Below, piece after piece: positions 1-11,050 of a stretch of DNA of 64,000 bases. The notes beneath the pieces were generated by a model, which ran no database searches, was not told the DNA's origin, and worked only from the letters and a program-made list of their open reading frames with translations. The DNA lies in NCBI GenBank assembly GCA_958450325.1, contig OY288243.1, positions 44,904,878-44,968,877 of the forward strand. The letters are read 5' to 3'. Position 1 is the first letter of the stretch. Each line of letters starts with the position of its first letter. The stretch comes from Agrostemma githago. Its lineage: Eukaryota > Streptophyta > Magnoliopsida > Caryophyllales > Caryophyllaceae. The position numbers were made by a program, and so were the translations under genes.

Positions 1-23
1 CACAAAATCAGCGTCAGACCAGG

Positions 24-59
24 CACTCGGTCGAGTGCTAGGCGTCATTCGGTCGAGTG
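24..59. repeat. CGRYCG palindrome pair in LTR U3
   Basis: Two copies of the Tat palindrome lie at 24-37 (CACTCGGTCGAGTG) and 46-59 (one arm mismatch). They sit about 150 bp upstream of the TATA box, where the other Tat LTRs carry their U3 clusters. Confidence 0.8.
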
Positions 60-206
60 ACTCCTTCTCCAGCCGTAAAAGGATTCTTCTCCCACTCAAC
101 GACGAAATACTTTTCCATTTAAGATTGTGTGTTTTTCCTATCCAAAGCGGTGTTTCTTCTCACCCAAGGAAAGGTACCTTTCCTAACCAAGGTCGGGAAC
201 CTCTCC

Positions 207-214
207 TATAAATA
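207..214 (+). promoter_or_regulatory. LTR TATA box
   Basis: TATAAATA lies downstream of the palindrome pair and upstream of a C/A-rich leader. It matches the TATA position in the other Tat LTRs. Confidence 0.6.
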
Positions 215-950
215 CACCTCTACACAACACAAATCAGAGGACATCGAACACATCAATAATCACATACGATACACAAATACATCAAGCATTCAATAACACC
301 CATACAATCCGACACAACCCTGACAACCGTGCAACTTCACGCCGAAACCACCATAACTCACCCGCATTATCTCGACGCTCCTGTGCCTAAGCCACAGTTA
401 GACGAGCCCCATTCCGAGAATACAAAGCATGTAGGTTGAGGATGTAAATTCAAATCTCATCTTCTCTCTCTCTCTCTCTTTTTGTGTCATCCGTCCGTCG
501 TCCTCGAGTCTTCGTCACATTTTTTCTCTTATTTTTCATCGTTTCTAATACCGATATTATCACAACAACTATCTAATTTTTACAAAATGTTCATTCTTAA
601 AATACTATACCGACTCTATAGTCGAATGTTGTATCTAAAAGAATTAAATCAAACTCGTTGATGCTAAGATAATCGTCACATAGTCTTAAAAGACATAATA
701 CGACGATTTCAACGCGGAGAGAATCTATTTCATTCAAATCGATTTTCAAACAATTTATAATCATCTTTTCTAAAAATTTGCTCCGAATATCCGATATTGA
801 TTCCATAATCAAGTGTCGAATATGATGAGCATTGAAAATTTAAGTCGAGTATAAATCATATTATATTTATACGCGATTTAGCAAAATTATCGATCTTCCA
901 AAAAAGCTATTTTGAAATCAAAAACAAAACGAGCCATAGCTCGTACGGGG

Positions 951-1113
951 GGCACTCGATCGAGTGGCACCCCAAATCAGAGGCGGAATGCTTTCCTCGA
1001 GGACCACTCGATCGAGTGTCATACCCGACTCGATCGAGTGGCTCCTCAAAATCGAGGCAGGAGGGTTTTTCAAGAGGCACTCGACCAAGTCCCTCCATGA
1101 CTCGATCGAGTGA
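951..1113. repeat. CGRYCG palindrome cluster, second LTR cluster
   Basis: Five copies are present: CACTCGATCGAGTG at 953 and near 1006, a copy near 1028, a decayed copy near 1078 (CACTCGACCAAGT) and one near 1100. They are spaced 20-50 bp apart. The same cluster occupies this position in the other Tat LTRs. Confidence 0.8.
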
Positions 1114-1882
1114 CCTCTGTCACATCAAAACCATGAGCCCTCCAACACATTTCGAACCAAGATAAAATTCTTTCTATGACTTCGGTCAACACGTGTCAAG
1201 TCTATCACGTGATTCATCTTTTCAAAACCATGCATCGTATTATATTCAAGTCGTTTATCCAATTTACAAACCGTTATCATCGTCACTAACTCGTTTGTTT
1301 TTGTCTTTGTATTTTACTTCGTTGTTTGTTTTATCATACTAAAACGGACCTCGCATGCTAAATACAACTTCGACATAATTCAAAGACGCATTAAACGATG
1401 TAGATCAAACATAATTCACATGTTTAGTCAAAATATTGTTTGATTTTGATCTAACCGGATTACTAACGCGCGTATTCTAAAATCAAACGATATCTTAGTA
1501 GAGGCCACTAAGTGTGGGCGAGGTTGGGTGTTCTTTGTGAACTTCCCAACACGTACCCTCACCCCTTACTCAGAACCGTGGTTTCCGAATGTTCGAAACC
1601 ATTGGCGCACGAGAGTCATTCAACACACAGTATCCGATAATGTGGGTATCGGTATCGCAATGCAAAAGAACGAACCCAATAAACTCTGAGATCCGAATGG
1701 GCCATACTTTGTGCATGGCCCACTAAGATATAGTGTGGGTTCGAATGGGCTCGAACTCCCACAAAGTCGGTGGCGACTCCACTTTGATTTAAATTTCAAT
1801 TCGATCCATCTCACATGAGATTCATTCGCCTCCCCCATACCCGCGCGTGGCCGCGTCGGGGTGGACCTATGTGATGTCCACA

Positions 1883-3507
1883 GACCCATAAATAAATAAC
1901 ATGCAAAAACAAAAACACTAAACACAAGAATGAAAAACAAACATCACAAACAGATCACAAGTTTTGCAAATAAAAAATCACGATTCTAAAATTCAACTAA
2001 AACACAAAATATGAATACTAAAATTACCAAATCAGTTGTAAAAATAATTATTACATATTTCTTGGCCTCGGTCCATGCTATGTCGGGATGTGTGGAGAAG
2101 ATGGAATGAGTACTCCTATGAAGATATCGACAAAAATATACAAGTCTCGGCCACTTGTAAAAACACGGGCTTGGGTCGTCCTAATGGCCCAAGTGACATA
2201 AGAACTGATCCAAAAAGATATGAATATCAAAAATACTTGGGGGAGGAATCGTCTTTCTTCTTTTTCTTTTTCTTTTTCATTTTCTATTCATTCATTAATT
2301 CTTTTTCTTTTTCTTTCATTTCCTTTTCTTTCTTTTCTTCTTATCCCCCTTATTCTTTTGTTTTGAGTTTTGGGGAATTTTTCTTTGTAAGCACATATTT
2401 GATGTTTGAGCTCATTTGAATAGAAGGTAATGCAAAACTCTATATCAATCATAATCAAACTCTTATTTGTGGAGTATTTTTGTGGAATGATGGATCGTAA
2501 AAGGGTAGAAGTCACTTGGGTTATAGTCACCTAGACAAGCATACAATGTCGAAATCACAACACGGGAAGTGAAACAAAAATCTTTTTGGAATTTTTAGGA
2601 ATTTTTCAAGTTTTATCAAATGAAAACACAAAACAAGACAGGACACGAAAACAACAAACAAAACACAATGCTACAATCCATAACAACCAGAAATAAACAA
2701 TATATATACTCCACCAATGTATCCTCCAACAACAACATCAACCACAATCCTCAAGAAACGATGAATCGTCAATCCACTCCTCCCACACTTAAACCCAACA
2801 TTGTCCTCAATGTTCAAAATTAGGGAGGGGAAGGAAGGGTGGGTAAGAAATTACCTTTTAAAGCATAAGTTGTCCCCCACACTTGAACGATTCCGTGCTT
2901 CGTATCCATTTCTCATCCATTGTCATTGTTTGTTGAAAGTACCTATAAGGAAAAAACACACAAACATGCACACACATAAAAAGCACACAACAAAAGGTAT
3001 TAGAATAAAATCTACTAATAAACGAAACTAAGCCGATACGGGGCAATTAACGGGCCCGTTCCGTCCCTTCAACTCACATTGAAATGTCTATGAGGTAAGG
3101 TACTCCCATGCAAGGCAAGATGGGTCTTGCTCAAAATTGTGGACGCAACTAAACTCACACAAAACATAAACGAACAAACACTACAAACAAACAAACAAAC
3201 AAACAAACAAGAATAGTTGCATCCAAACATGAAAACACCGAATCCCTCATAGAGACGGCGGGAAAAACACCAATCGTTTACACGAGACAAGTACAAACAT
3301 TCCAAAGTTAGTTATTCAAGATGAAGTGGACTAAAGTCTAACAGGATGACATTAAATCACTAAAAACATTGATGATTTATCTAGGCCCTTTTAATCAACT
3401 AAAAGCGTACAACGAGGCGTTAAACGGGATGGAAATGAGTGGACAATGGAGTTAGTCGACACTGGAGGTAAGTGTAATCTTGACCTTTTCGCAAAAGCAA
3501 AGAGGAT
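1883..3507 (-). other. Athila1 3' non-coding internal region, distal part
   Basis: No credible coding sequence was found. On the minus strand, 2776-2822 reads as a block containing ACATTGAGGACAATGTTGG followed by a purine-rich AAGTGTGGGAGGAG. I recognise this as typical of the untranslated region downstream of pol in plant Athila-type elements. A second purine-rich block (minus-strand AAGTGTGGGGGACAAC) lies near 2874-2890. The stretch also has a T/C-rich tract at 2250-2350 and a tetranucleotide microsatellite at 3183-3210. It is interrupted at 3507 by the chromovirus-like insertion and resumes at 7466. Confidence 0.55.
3183..3210. repeat. (ACAA)n microsatellite
   Basis: Seven perfect ACAA units lie within Athila1 non-coding DNA. 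Confidence 0.9.
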
Positions 3508-4292
3508 TGATGTGAGTTAATATGAACTTTGAAACAACAACGTGAGGATTGATAGTATTCTGAAAATGAACGTAAACTAAGTAACCAAAACAGATTGTAA
3601 GGATGAATAAACCGTAACCAAAGGATAGTATGCTTAGTGAAGTAGACCTATACTCCAACAAAGCGGGTGCTAAATCAAACACGCGATTGAAGTAGCGAGT
3701 TTAGAGCTTGTAACGCGACTAACTATAGACTTTGTCTTGTAAGCAACAAGGACGTAAAAGAAAGCTTAGCTTTACTCAGTTTTGTGATATCAATATTGTG
3801 TGTCTTATTCATTCCAAATGATGGCTATATATAGCCTACAATAAGACCCTAAACTCGGCTGATTAGGGTGACAATAACAAAGCTACATGGTGACAAAAAC
3901 AAAGCTTAAACCTATGTGAACTAGGAGCTAAAAACAAAGCTTAAACCTATGTGAACTAGGAGCTAAGAACAGAGCTTAAAGAAGAGTATTCCGCCGCGGC
4001 ACACTATGTGAACATAGAGCTAAAAACAAAGCTAACTATGAGAACACAATCAGCCCATAATCATCCTCATAACTTCAGTACACTCCCCATGCTTGAATGA
4101 GTGTGAACCCAAGTTAATGCCTTCAAATTACCTTCACTATTTGCTCCTTTATTCAGCCCACACACGAGCTAGCTCACCAATTGAAGTAGGCACACCACTA
4201 AGCTGGTAGGAGGTGCTAGTGTAGCTGAACTAAGACTATTAGGAGCTAAGGTGACTTCATTGAACTCTTTAGTAGCTTCTTGATTCGGATCA
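3508..4292 (-). repeat. 3' LTR of the chromovirus-like element
   Basis: It has the same length and nearly the same sequence as 6676-7460. It adjoins the polypurine tract at 4293-4305. The integrase-remnant reading frame ends inside it, at 4169. Confidence 0.95.
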
Positions 4293-4855
4293 TCTCCTCC
4301 CCCTTGAAAAGGAATTGTCCTCAATTCTGAAATGCCATCTTCATCAAGGTAAGGAGCAAGATCTCTCACTTTGAATGTGGCATGAGCTTCATAACCATCC
4401 GGCAACTTCATCTTGCAAACATTGTTGTTTCCCTTGTATGGAGCTTCTGCTTGGGGCATCAATCTGTTCTTTCTTTTTCTAGCTTCATCCGTTGTGTAAC
4501 AAACACAGAGGTGAGTCATTTTGGAGAATGGCAAGTACTCTCTTGGTTTGAGGGGACTCTTTGGGAAAGGACTTGTTAAGTATTTGCTCACGATGCTTAG
4601 AATACTCCCTTGTGTCTTTAGCAAAAGGAAGTGCTCCTTTAACGTCTCTAAGGTCATGGTTATGCCACAACATCCAGCTGGTCTTCCTCCTTGCGCTTCT
4701 CTAGTTATACACTCTGAAATAGGATGTTTTGGGACACAAAGATGGTTCCCTTTAAGAAGAAGATCGTCCTGCAAAACAACTTCATCAAAAGTATTAAGAG
4801 TAATAGCCTTGCATTTGGTGAGTACATCAGCCTCCGTGGAGTAATAGCCCTTCAA
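4169..4855 (-). pseudogene. Integrase C-terminal remnant, chromovirus-like
   Basis: The frame begins with an integrase N-terminal piece (residues FLLKGNHLCVP-like, then ITREAQGG, then TLETLKEHF), in which the zinc-binding and core regions are largely missing. It then jumps to the C-terminal tail, recognisable by YKGNNNVCKMKLPDGYE and FKVRDLAPYLDEDG, which matches the post-core segment of plant Ty3/gypsy integrases. The DDE catalytic core is absent. The frame is the same as the upstream gag-protease and is separated from it by a single TGA at 4865-4867. The deletion therefore nearly created a gag-protease-integrase-tail fusion. The frame ends inside the 3' LTR. Confidence 0.75.
4293..4305 (-). 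promoter_or_regulatory. Polypurine tract (plus-strand primer)
   Basis: The minus strand reads AAGGGGGAGGAGA directly against the TGAT start of the 3' LTR, as expected for plus-strand priming. Confidence 0.85.
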
Positions 4856-4864
4856 GGTCTTAAG

Positions 4865-6634
4865 TCATAGCGTGCTTGCATCTAAAGTGGATGAGTGAGT
4901 GTAGTGACAAGATAAAACATTAGCCATGACTTTGTTCTTCCCATCTTCACCCTGTAAGAGTCCATGATCTCCCTTAGGTGCCAAACAAGCTGGTATCTTA
5001 ATAGGAATGACAACACCTAGTTTCTTTAGCCACTCTTCAAATTGTTTCCCTTCACAACCACTATTATCATTAACTGGTTCCTCTTTAATGGCCTTGACGG
5101 CATCAAACTCCCCCTCTTCTATAGCATGTACTCCCACATTTTTACTAGCAAACATTGAGAGTTTGGGTTTTTCGACTCGATTGGCTAACATGTTACATAC
5201 GTTTTGAGGAGTCATGGGCTTGAGTACAATTTTCTTTCCCTTATCACTCAATTCATACTCATTTCTTATTCCATGGTGAACTACGGTCCTATCAAACTGC
5301 CAAGGACGGCCTAATAGTATGTGACAAGCATCCATAGGAATAACATCACACAAAACCTCATCAACGTAGGAACCCATGGTCAAGCCAACCCTCACTTGTT
5401 TAGTGACCCTTACTTTGTTCCCGTTGTTTAACCAATGTAGTGCATAAGGGTTAGGGTGATTAGTAGTAGCTAGACCTAGTTTGTCTACCATTTCAGTTGA
5501 GGCAAGGTTGGTACAACTACCTCCATCAATGATTAAACTACACCATTTGTCTTTAACTTGACACTTAGTATGGAATAGTTGGTCTCTTTGTTCGGTGTCA
5601 TGTTGAATGGGGTTAGCATGTAGAGTACGTAGTACTAAGAGTGTGTCATAAGCCGGAGGTTCATAAGCCTCAATATCTTCTTCTTCCTCTTTCTCTCCCT
5701 CATTAACATTGAAAACAGCTCCTATACGTTGTTCCTCTTCCCATATTTCATCCCTAATGGTGATTATTTCTCTTAAGGTCACAACTCTTTTATTGGGACA
5801 AGCGTTTTTGTAGTGACCAAACCCTTGACACTTGAAACAACGTACTTTGGATAGACTAGTTTCAGTGGGTGTTTTGGGAGTAGATTGGGGTGGGGCTGCG
5901 GGGTTATTCTTATTAGTGAGGGGTTGATTAGTATTAGTAGAATTGACCTTATTAACTTCATCCGTTCGTGGCCAAGTATGACTCTTACTAGACTCACCCT
6001 CATGTTTTCCCTTCCCTTGTGCCTCAATTTTTAGACACAACCCACACAAAGTATCAAAATCAGAGTATGGACATAAATCAACCGTATTAGCAATACTACG
6101 ATTTAGCCCACGTAAGAACCTAGCCATCTTTATCTCTTCGTTTTCTTCTACTTCCCCCATTAGAACTAAGTTCTCAAATTCTTCAATGTACTCACTAACA
6201 CTCATTCTTCCTTGTACAAGGTTAGCAATCTTTTTGTATAAGGATAACTTGTGCGTAGTTGGAACATACCTCTTACGTAGTTTACATTTTAAGGACTCCC
6301 AAGAAGAAATCTTACCCTTTCCATTCCTGGTGCGTTGTACCTTAAGCCCTTCATACCAAAGGGAAGCCCCTTTGCTTAGCTTTAGGATGGCGTATTTGCA
6401 CCTCTCCTCGTCCTCCAAATCCTTGAAGTCAAAGAGCTTCTCCATGTTTCTTTCCCATTCCAAGTAAACTTCAGGGTCAGTACCACCATTAAACCCAGGA
6501 AGTTCATTTACCTCGATCTTGTCCACCGGTTCCCTTCTTGCTTGGAAGCGAGAATTTCTGGGTTGGTAGTTCTCCCACGCCCTCTTTAGCTGTTCCAAGA
6601 AGGTAGGATCTTCAATGTTCAATACTACTGCCAT
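4865..6634 (-). CDS. Gag-protease polyprotein of the chromovirus-like element
   Basis: This 589-residue frame has no internal stop. Residues about 70-200 form the retrotransposon gag capsid-like domain (W-x-E-G-L and Y-x-x-x-F-x-x-L type positions visible). A CCHC zinc knuckle CFKCQGFGHYKNAC spans about 266-279. An aspartic protease signature, LIIDGGSCTNLAS, has its catalytic Asp at about residue 370 in the D-G-G form. A later ILLGRPWQ matches the conserved flap-to-C-terminal part of the protease. The start ATG at 6634 lies 25 bp downstream of the PBS. Gag would form the cytoplasmic particle and the protease would process it. No RT is encoded, so replication would need a helper element. An intact frame in an otherwise gutted element suggests recent selection or youth. 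Confidence 0.85.
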   Translation of the reverse strand: MAVVLNIEDPTFLEQLKRAWENYQPRNSRFQARREPVDKIEVNELPGFNGGTDPEVYLEWERNMEKLFDFKDLEDEERCKYAILKLSKGASLWYEGLKVQRTRNGKGKISSWESLKCKLRKRYVPTTHKLSLYKKIANLVQGRMSVSEYIEEFENLVLMGEVEENEEIKMARFLRGLNRSIANTVDLCPYSDFDTLCGLCLKIEAQGKGKHEGESSKSHTWPRTDEVNKVNSTNTNQPLTNKNNPAAPPQSTPKTPTETSLSKVRCFKCQGFGHYKNACPNKRVVTLREIITIRDEIWEEEQRIGAVFNVNEGEKEEEEDIEAYEPPAYDTLLVLRTLHANPIQHDTEQRDQLFHTKCQVKDKWCSLIIDGGSCTNLASTEMVDKLGLATTNHPNPYALHWLNNGNKVRVTKQVRVGLTMGSYVDEVLCDVIPMDACHILLGRPWQFDRTVVHHGIRNEYELSDKGKKIVLKPMTPQNVCNMLANRVEKPKLSMFASKNVGVHAIEEGEFDAVKAIKEEPVNDNSGCEGKQFEEWLKKLGVVIPIKIPACLAPKGDHGLLQGEDGKNKVMANVLSCHYTHSSTLDASTL

Positions 6635-6659
6635 GCTTTTCGACTAAAGAAAGACCAAA

Positions 6660-6671
6660 GCTCTGATACCA
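6660..6671 (-). promoter_or_regulatory. Primer-binding site, tRNA-iMet type
   Basis: The minus strand reads TGGTATCAGAGC four bases inside the 5' LTR. This is the standard complement of the plant initiator methionine tRNA 3' end. Confidence 0.92.
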
Positions 6672-6675
6672 CTAA

Positions 6676-7460
6676 TGATGTGAGTTAATACGAACTTTGA
6701 AACAACAACGTGAGGATTGATAGTATTCTGAAAATGAACGTAAACAAAGTAACCAAAACAGATTGTAAGGATGAATAAATCGTAACCAAAGGATAGTATG
6801 CTTAGTGAAGTAGACCTATACTGCAACAAAGCGGGTGCTAAATCAAACACGCGATTGAAGTAGCAAGTTTAGAGCTTGTAACGCGACTAACTCTAGACTT
6901 TGTCTTGTAAGCAACAAGGACGTAAAAGAAAGCTTAGCTTTACTCAGTTTTGTGATATCAATATTGTGTGTCTTATTCATTCCAAATGATGGCTATATAT
7001 AGCCTACAATAAGACCCTAAACTCGGCTGATTAGGGTGACAATAACAAAGCTACATGGTGACAAAAACAAAGCTTAAACCTATGTGAACTAGGAGCTAAA
7101 AACAAAGCTTAAACCTATGTGAACTAGGAGCTAAGAACAAAGCTTAAAGAAGAGCATTCGGCCGCGGCACACTATGTGAACATGGAGCTAAAAACAAAGC
7201 TAACTATGAGAACACAATCAGCCCATAATCATCCTCATAACTTCAGTACACTCCCCATGCTTGAATGAGTGTGAACCCAAGTTAATGCCTTCAAATTACC
7301 TTGACTATTTGCTCCTTTATTCAGCCCACACACGAGCTAGCTCACCAATTGAAGTAGGCACACCACTAAGCTGGTAGGAGGTGCTAGTGTAGCTGAACTA
7401 AGACTATTAGGAGCTAAGGTGACTTCATTGAACTCTTTAGTAGCTTCTTGATTCGGATCA
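6676..7460 (-). repeat. 5' LTR of the chromovirus-like element
   Basis: It pairs with 3508-4292 (785 bp each) and is followed by the AGGAT target duplication. A minus-strand TATA-like stretch (plus-strand ggctatatatagcc near 6990) is the likely promoter. Confidence 0.95.
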
Positions 7461-9238
7461 AGGATCGTCCAAATCCTAAAGATATCTTCAAATAAGGTCA
7501 CCTATAGGCACGGGATCCAGTAACCAAGGTCTTATCACTCCATGGGTGGTCAAGTTAGTCAAATGCAAACCCCAATGTAAACTCCTAGTAGAAAAGGTGG
7601 ACTCAAGCTAAAGGATCAATGAAATTTTTGGTTTAATGTCATTCTAGTAGAGTAAAGGCCAAAATCAAAATGGGTTACTAACAAGGGAAAGTGAACACTC
7701 ATAAGCAAGTCTCAAAATCGGGTTTTCGAAAACATTTTCCCTAAACACATTAAACAAAACACAAAAGAACACAACAAAAATAAAAACAAAAACAACTACA
7801 AGTAAAGCCAAGTACTCCAATCTTCTTCAAATAGTCAACACAATCACAACTATCAATTCCAAAACGTTCACCAAGTGAACCTCCAAAGCATACAAGCCCA
7901 TACTACCATGTGAATAAGGGAAGGGGAGAAGAATAAGGGTAAAAAGGTATTACCGAATGGTCTTCACTTTTAATACCTCATCTCCTCATGCTATGAAGTG
8001 GGTGGTATTCCTGCAAGAAAGAAGAGAGCAAGGCAATAGAAGAAAGACAGTAACTACAATCCCAGAACAACTACTAATAACAACACGATTACAACACGAT
8101 TACAAATACACCACCAATCTTCCAACAAGATACAAGCAAACATCACAATCCACAATCCAAAATGGAACAATCAAGCAAAATCTCTTCCAAACTTGATCAC
8201 TTCCAAATTCTTCATCATCTATCCATGTTGGCTTCTGGTTGGAGATTCCTACAAACAAAAACAAAACACAAAAGGCGTAAATATGCACAAAAAAGGCTTG
8301 GGTTGCCTCCCAAGAAGCGCAGTTTTGGCTTGGACCGCCAAACCTTAGAATTTGTTTGTCTTCAAAGTATGATCTCCACCATACCCATCAAGGGCTCGGA
8401 GGAGTAGGTCAAAGGCTCTAGAAGAGTCTTCAGAAGGGTTCATGTAGCCGAGCCAAGCTATCATGAGAAGCTTCTAAGTCAGAAGCGATAAGTATTCTTC
8501 AAATTCACGATGCCCGGGTTTGTCGTGGTCTCCCGGGTCTTTCCATCTCACAAATCCAAGCGACCATTTATTCCCAAAATACCTTCTAGCTTTTCAAAGC
8601 TTCACAATCTCACCACTCATCATGAATAACGGTTTAGGCCTTATTTCCCCATTGTACATCCCCATATTTTCTTCAAGTTGCGGGCCTACATCCCTAAGTC
8701 TTAAAACATCACTTGTCCCCATATCATTGTGAAAGAGTGATTTGAAACTTTTACCGGCGGTTTCAATCTCTCCTAAACAAAAGTTTTGCTCATTAGCAAA
8801 GGACTCGTAATGTTCTTTAGCATTTTTGCACAAGGGCAACTTGATTTCATCATCATTCCAGGACTTAACAACTATTACCTCATTCTACTCATCCCAAAGA
8901 CTCGTATCCTTGACATTCTCGATTGTATTTACCATGTGGCAATTTTGGGATTCGAGTTCCTTTTTAGGAGTGCAAGTGGTGATCTCTATCCTAGATGACA
9001 AGATGTTGACATTTTCATTGATATCTTCGTGGATCACTACTTCACCTTAAATGGGTTTCTTGGATTGCCTTTTGGGGTAAGGAAACTTGATGTCCATAGA
9101 CTTTTCACCATTTTTCATCCCATCAATGAAGGTTGATTTTTCTTTAATTGCCTTGGTAAAGGGCAAGGAGACTTCCTCCTTTTCGATCATGTCCACAAAT
9201 CGGCTACACTTGATATTACCTTTGCGAACTTTAGCTCG
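7461..9238 (-). other. Athila1 internal region between gag and the 3' end, non-coding or decayed
   Basis: This is the continuation of the host element after the chromovirus-like insertion. On the minus strand around 8300-8320 it contains GCGCTTCTTGGGAGGCAACC, a block I recognise from the 3' non-coding part of plant Athila elements. An 82-codon open stretch at 8594-8839 (minus) resembles no domain I know. Just below the gag stop, 9050-9235 reads on the minus strand like a decayed retrotransposon polyprotein spacer. I see no RT, RNase H or integrase, so Athila1 appears to lack pol. Confidence 0.5.
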
Positions 9239-10564
9239 TTACGGAAATGGTAAAGATGGCGCATAGATTGATGGTGGTGGAACATTGGATTCCTCCTCCT
9301 CAAATGCTTGCTCGGTCTCTTGCCTTCTAGCTTCCTTCAATTTTCGTTGTTTTTCCTCGGCCTTTGCAACTAACTCAAATTCTTCTCGAATTCCCCGATT
9401 TTGTTTGGGAGAATCGGGAGTAGTGGCATGTAGTGCTTTTTGTTGTTGCAAATTCGGGGTTGCCTTGGTACTCAAGTGATTATAAGGGTTTTCAAACTCT
9501 TTTCCTTCTCTTTGGATAACGACATGGGTTTGGGATGGTGGATCCCTTGGGTGTTGAGGTTGACCGGGAAAGTCATGAGGTGGGTGCACGGGAGCGACTA
9601 AGGCTTTGGATGCTTGTCGAGATTTCAAGAGTTCGATCCTGGCCTTGTTTTCCGCATTTTCATTCATCAAATACTCTATTGTTCTTCGCAATTGCTTTAA
9701 TGAATTGTCCCATTGAACGCTTCCTTGAATTTGTTGATAATTATCTTGATTGCCAAAGAATTGAGAGGGTCCATTATAACTTTGAGAGTGTAATCCTTTA
9801 TGAACTTGATTACCTTGGTAATTCGGGTTTCCTTGATACACTTCGTTGACTAAAGCCTTTCTCATATCAATGGTCGAACCATACCCTTGACCACTACCTT
9901 GACCATGTTGATAATTACCTTGAATTCCATAAAAAGGAGAGGGTTGGTTATGTCTTTGAAAATTAAGTCCTTGGTACCCTTGATTTGGCGCTTGGTTACC
10001 TTGATAATTACATTGATACCCGTGATTGAACCCTTGATTATGATGATTACTTCCTTGATTATGGTAATTGTTCCCTTGATTTGCACTTTGATTATGGAAG
10101 TTCCTTTGAACATGATAGTTTCTACCTTGGTTGTTGAAGTTTCCCCTTTGATAAGGAGGCATATGTGGAGGCACTTTGACAGACCCTTGGTTGGAATTGA
10201 AGGGTCTTTGTTGTTGATTCCATTGATACATCTCTCTTGATTGGATTCGATACATACCTTTTGGAGTACGCTTTGCATTCATAGCCTCAAGTTTCTTGGT
10301 TAGCTCTTCCTTTTCCAATTGGAGTTTCAATTCATTGGTCATAGGAGAATTGTCATCTCCCATCTTCTTGTCTCCAACTAGCTTTTCTTTGAAAGAGCAT
10401 ACATGTTCAAAAGCATCTTCTTGAGAGAGCACATGGAAGGTATCAAGTTTTACTTCATTGATCAAGGAATTTTTAAGTTCAAAATCTTCCGAAGTAGTTC
10501 CATAGAAAATGGGGGAAGAAAAATCCTCGTGAGTGAATTGTGAATGTGAACCAAGAGTTGTCAT
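9239..10564 (-). CDS. Athila1 gag-like protein, Gln/Asn/Gly-rich
   Basis: This 441-residue frame has an ATG at 10564. Residues about 1-60 are a poorly conserved leader. Residues about 115-260 are a low-complexity region built on repeats of N-Q-G-x-x-Y/N and Q-G-N-Y. The later part is charged and Gln-rich with a probable coiled coil (about 285-315 and 395-430). The N-Q-G-rich spacer, PBS type and neighbours fit the C-terminal half of an Athila gag. The normal capsid domain and a zinc knuckle are not recognisable, so this is a truncated or non-autonomous gag. It is open throughout, which is surprising for an otherwise non-coding element. Confidence 0.6.
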   Translation of the reverse strand: MTTLGSHSQFTHEDFSSPIFYGTTSEDFELKNSLINEVKLDTFHVLSQEDAFEHVCSFKEKLVGDKKMGDDNSPMTNELKLQLEKEELTKKLEAMNAKRTPKGMYRIQSREMYQWNQQQRPFNSNQGSVKVPPHMPPYQRGNFNNQGRNYHVQRNFHNQSANQGNNYHNQGSNHHNQGFNHGYQCNYQGNQAPNQGYQGLNFQRHNQPSPFYGIQGNYQHGQGSGQGYGSTIDMRKALVNEVYQGNPNYQGNQVHKGLHSQSYNGPSQFFGNQDNYQQIQGSVQWDNSLKQLRRTIEYLMNENAENKARIELLKSRQASKALVAPVHPPHDFPGQPQHPRDPPSQTHVVIQREGKEFENPYNHLSTKATPNLQQQKALHATTPDSPKQNRGIREEFELVAKAEEKQRKLKEARRQETEQAFEEEESNVPPPSIYAPSLPFP

Positions 10565-11032
10565 GTTGGCTTTTTTAAGGTTGTTTGGTGAAGGAAGGGA
10601 TTTGGGAGGTGAAAGGGTCGGAGAATTTTCTTGTGTGTTTCTTATGGATTGAAGGGTGGTTCTATGTTTGGAGTGATGAGAGGAGTTGTGGAAGGTGAAT
10701 ATTTTGGAGTGAAAGGTGTAAGTGGATTATTGGAAGAGGGATTTATGGTAGCTGGCCTGGTGATATGGATGGATTTGGAAGGGATGGAAGGATAGTATGT
10801 ATGGTTGGTGGTGTGAGGTAAGGATGAGAAATCACTCTAGTTGAGATATTTACTGGGAATCTCAAGGCTTTAAATGTCATCTTTGGCTCGAGATCGAACC
10901 GAAAAGTTGATAATCTGTTCCTGGCAAACATACTCAAATAGAAAGTGTGTCTCCTAGCACCAAGTGGCACTAGGGTAGAGAGAGAAGAATGACCAAACAG
11001 AAAAAGACTAAAACTCAACTAACTAATCGCCG
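10565..11032 (-). other. Athila1 leader between PBS and gag
   Basis: No gene was recognised. On the minus strand this is the untranslated leader from the PBS to the gag ATG. Small open stretches in it lack any domain signature. Confidence 0.5.
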
Positions 11033-11050
11033 TCCCTGGCAACGGCGCAA
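11033..11050 (-). promoter_or_regulatory. Athila1 primer-binding site
   Basis: The minus strand reads TTGCGCCGTTGCCAGGGA four bases after the LTR end at 11054. It corresponds, with a few changes, to the Athila PBS TGGCGCCGTTGCCGGGGA seen intact at 61515-61532. Confidence 0.8.

Larger units (their letters stand above)
1..1882 (+). repeat. Tat-lineage LTR, 5' end outside the window
   Basis: This is a diverged copy of the 2.4-2.7 kb LTR also seen at 15836-18503, 28498-31176, 44439-46885 and 47461-50727. It ends in the same ATGTCCACA terminus at 1882. It contains the characteristic palindrome clusters, a TATA box near 207 and the conserved GC-rich block before the end. What follows 1882 is not the family's primer-binding site, so it is either the 3' LTR of an element lying to the left or a solo LTR. 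The left end and target duplication are not visible. Confidence 0.85.
3508..7460 (-). mobile_element. Internally deleted chromovirus-like LTR retrotransposon (TR-GAG-like)
   Basis: This is a complete insertion of 3953 bp. It has two direct 785-bp LTRs (3508-4292 and 6676-7460), each TGAT...ATCA, flanked by the 5-bp target duplication AGGAT (3503-3507 and 7461-7465). On the minus strand it has an initiator-Met-type PBS, an open gag-protease frame, a short integrase C-terminal remnant and a polypurine tract. Reverse transcriptase, RNase H and the integrase core are absent. The two LTRs differ at only about 11 positions by eye. The element is therefore young and was probably mobilised by enzymes supplied in trans. 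The exact lineage within Ty3/gypsy is uncertain. Confidence 0.9.

Noticed and set aside
2075..2419. Open frame with Phe/Ser-rich C-terminus
   Set aside because: It is produced by a T/C-rich tract in Athila1 non-coding DNA and has no domain.
9862..10278. Ile/Lys-rich frame overlapping the Athila1 gag
   Set aside because: It is a shifted reading of the N-Q-G repeats on the same strand.
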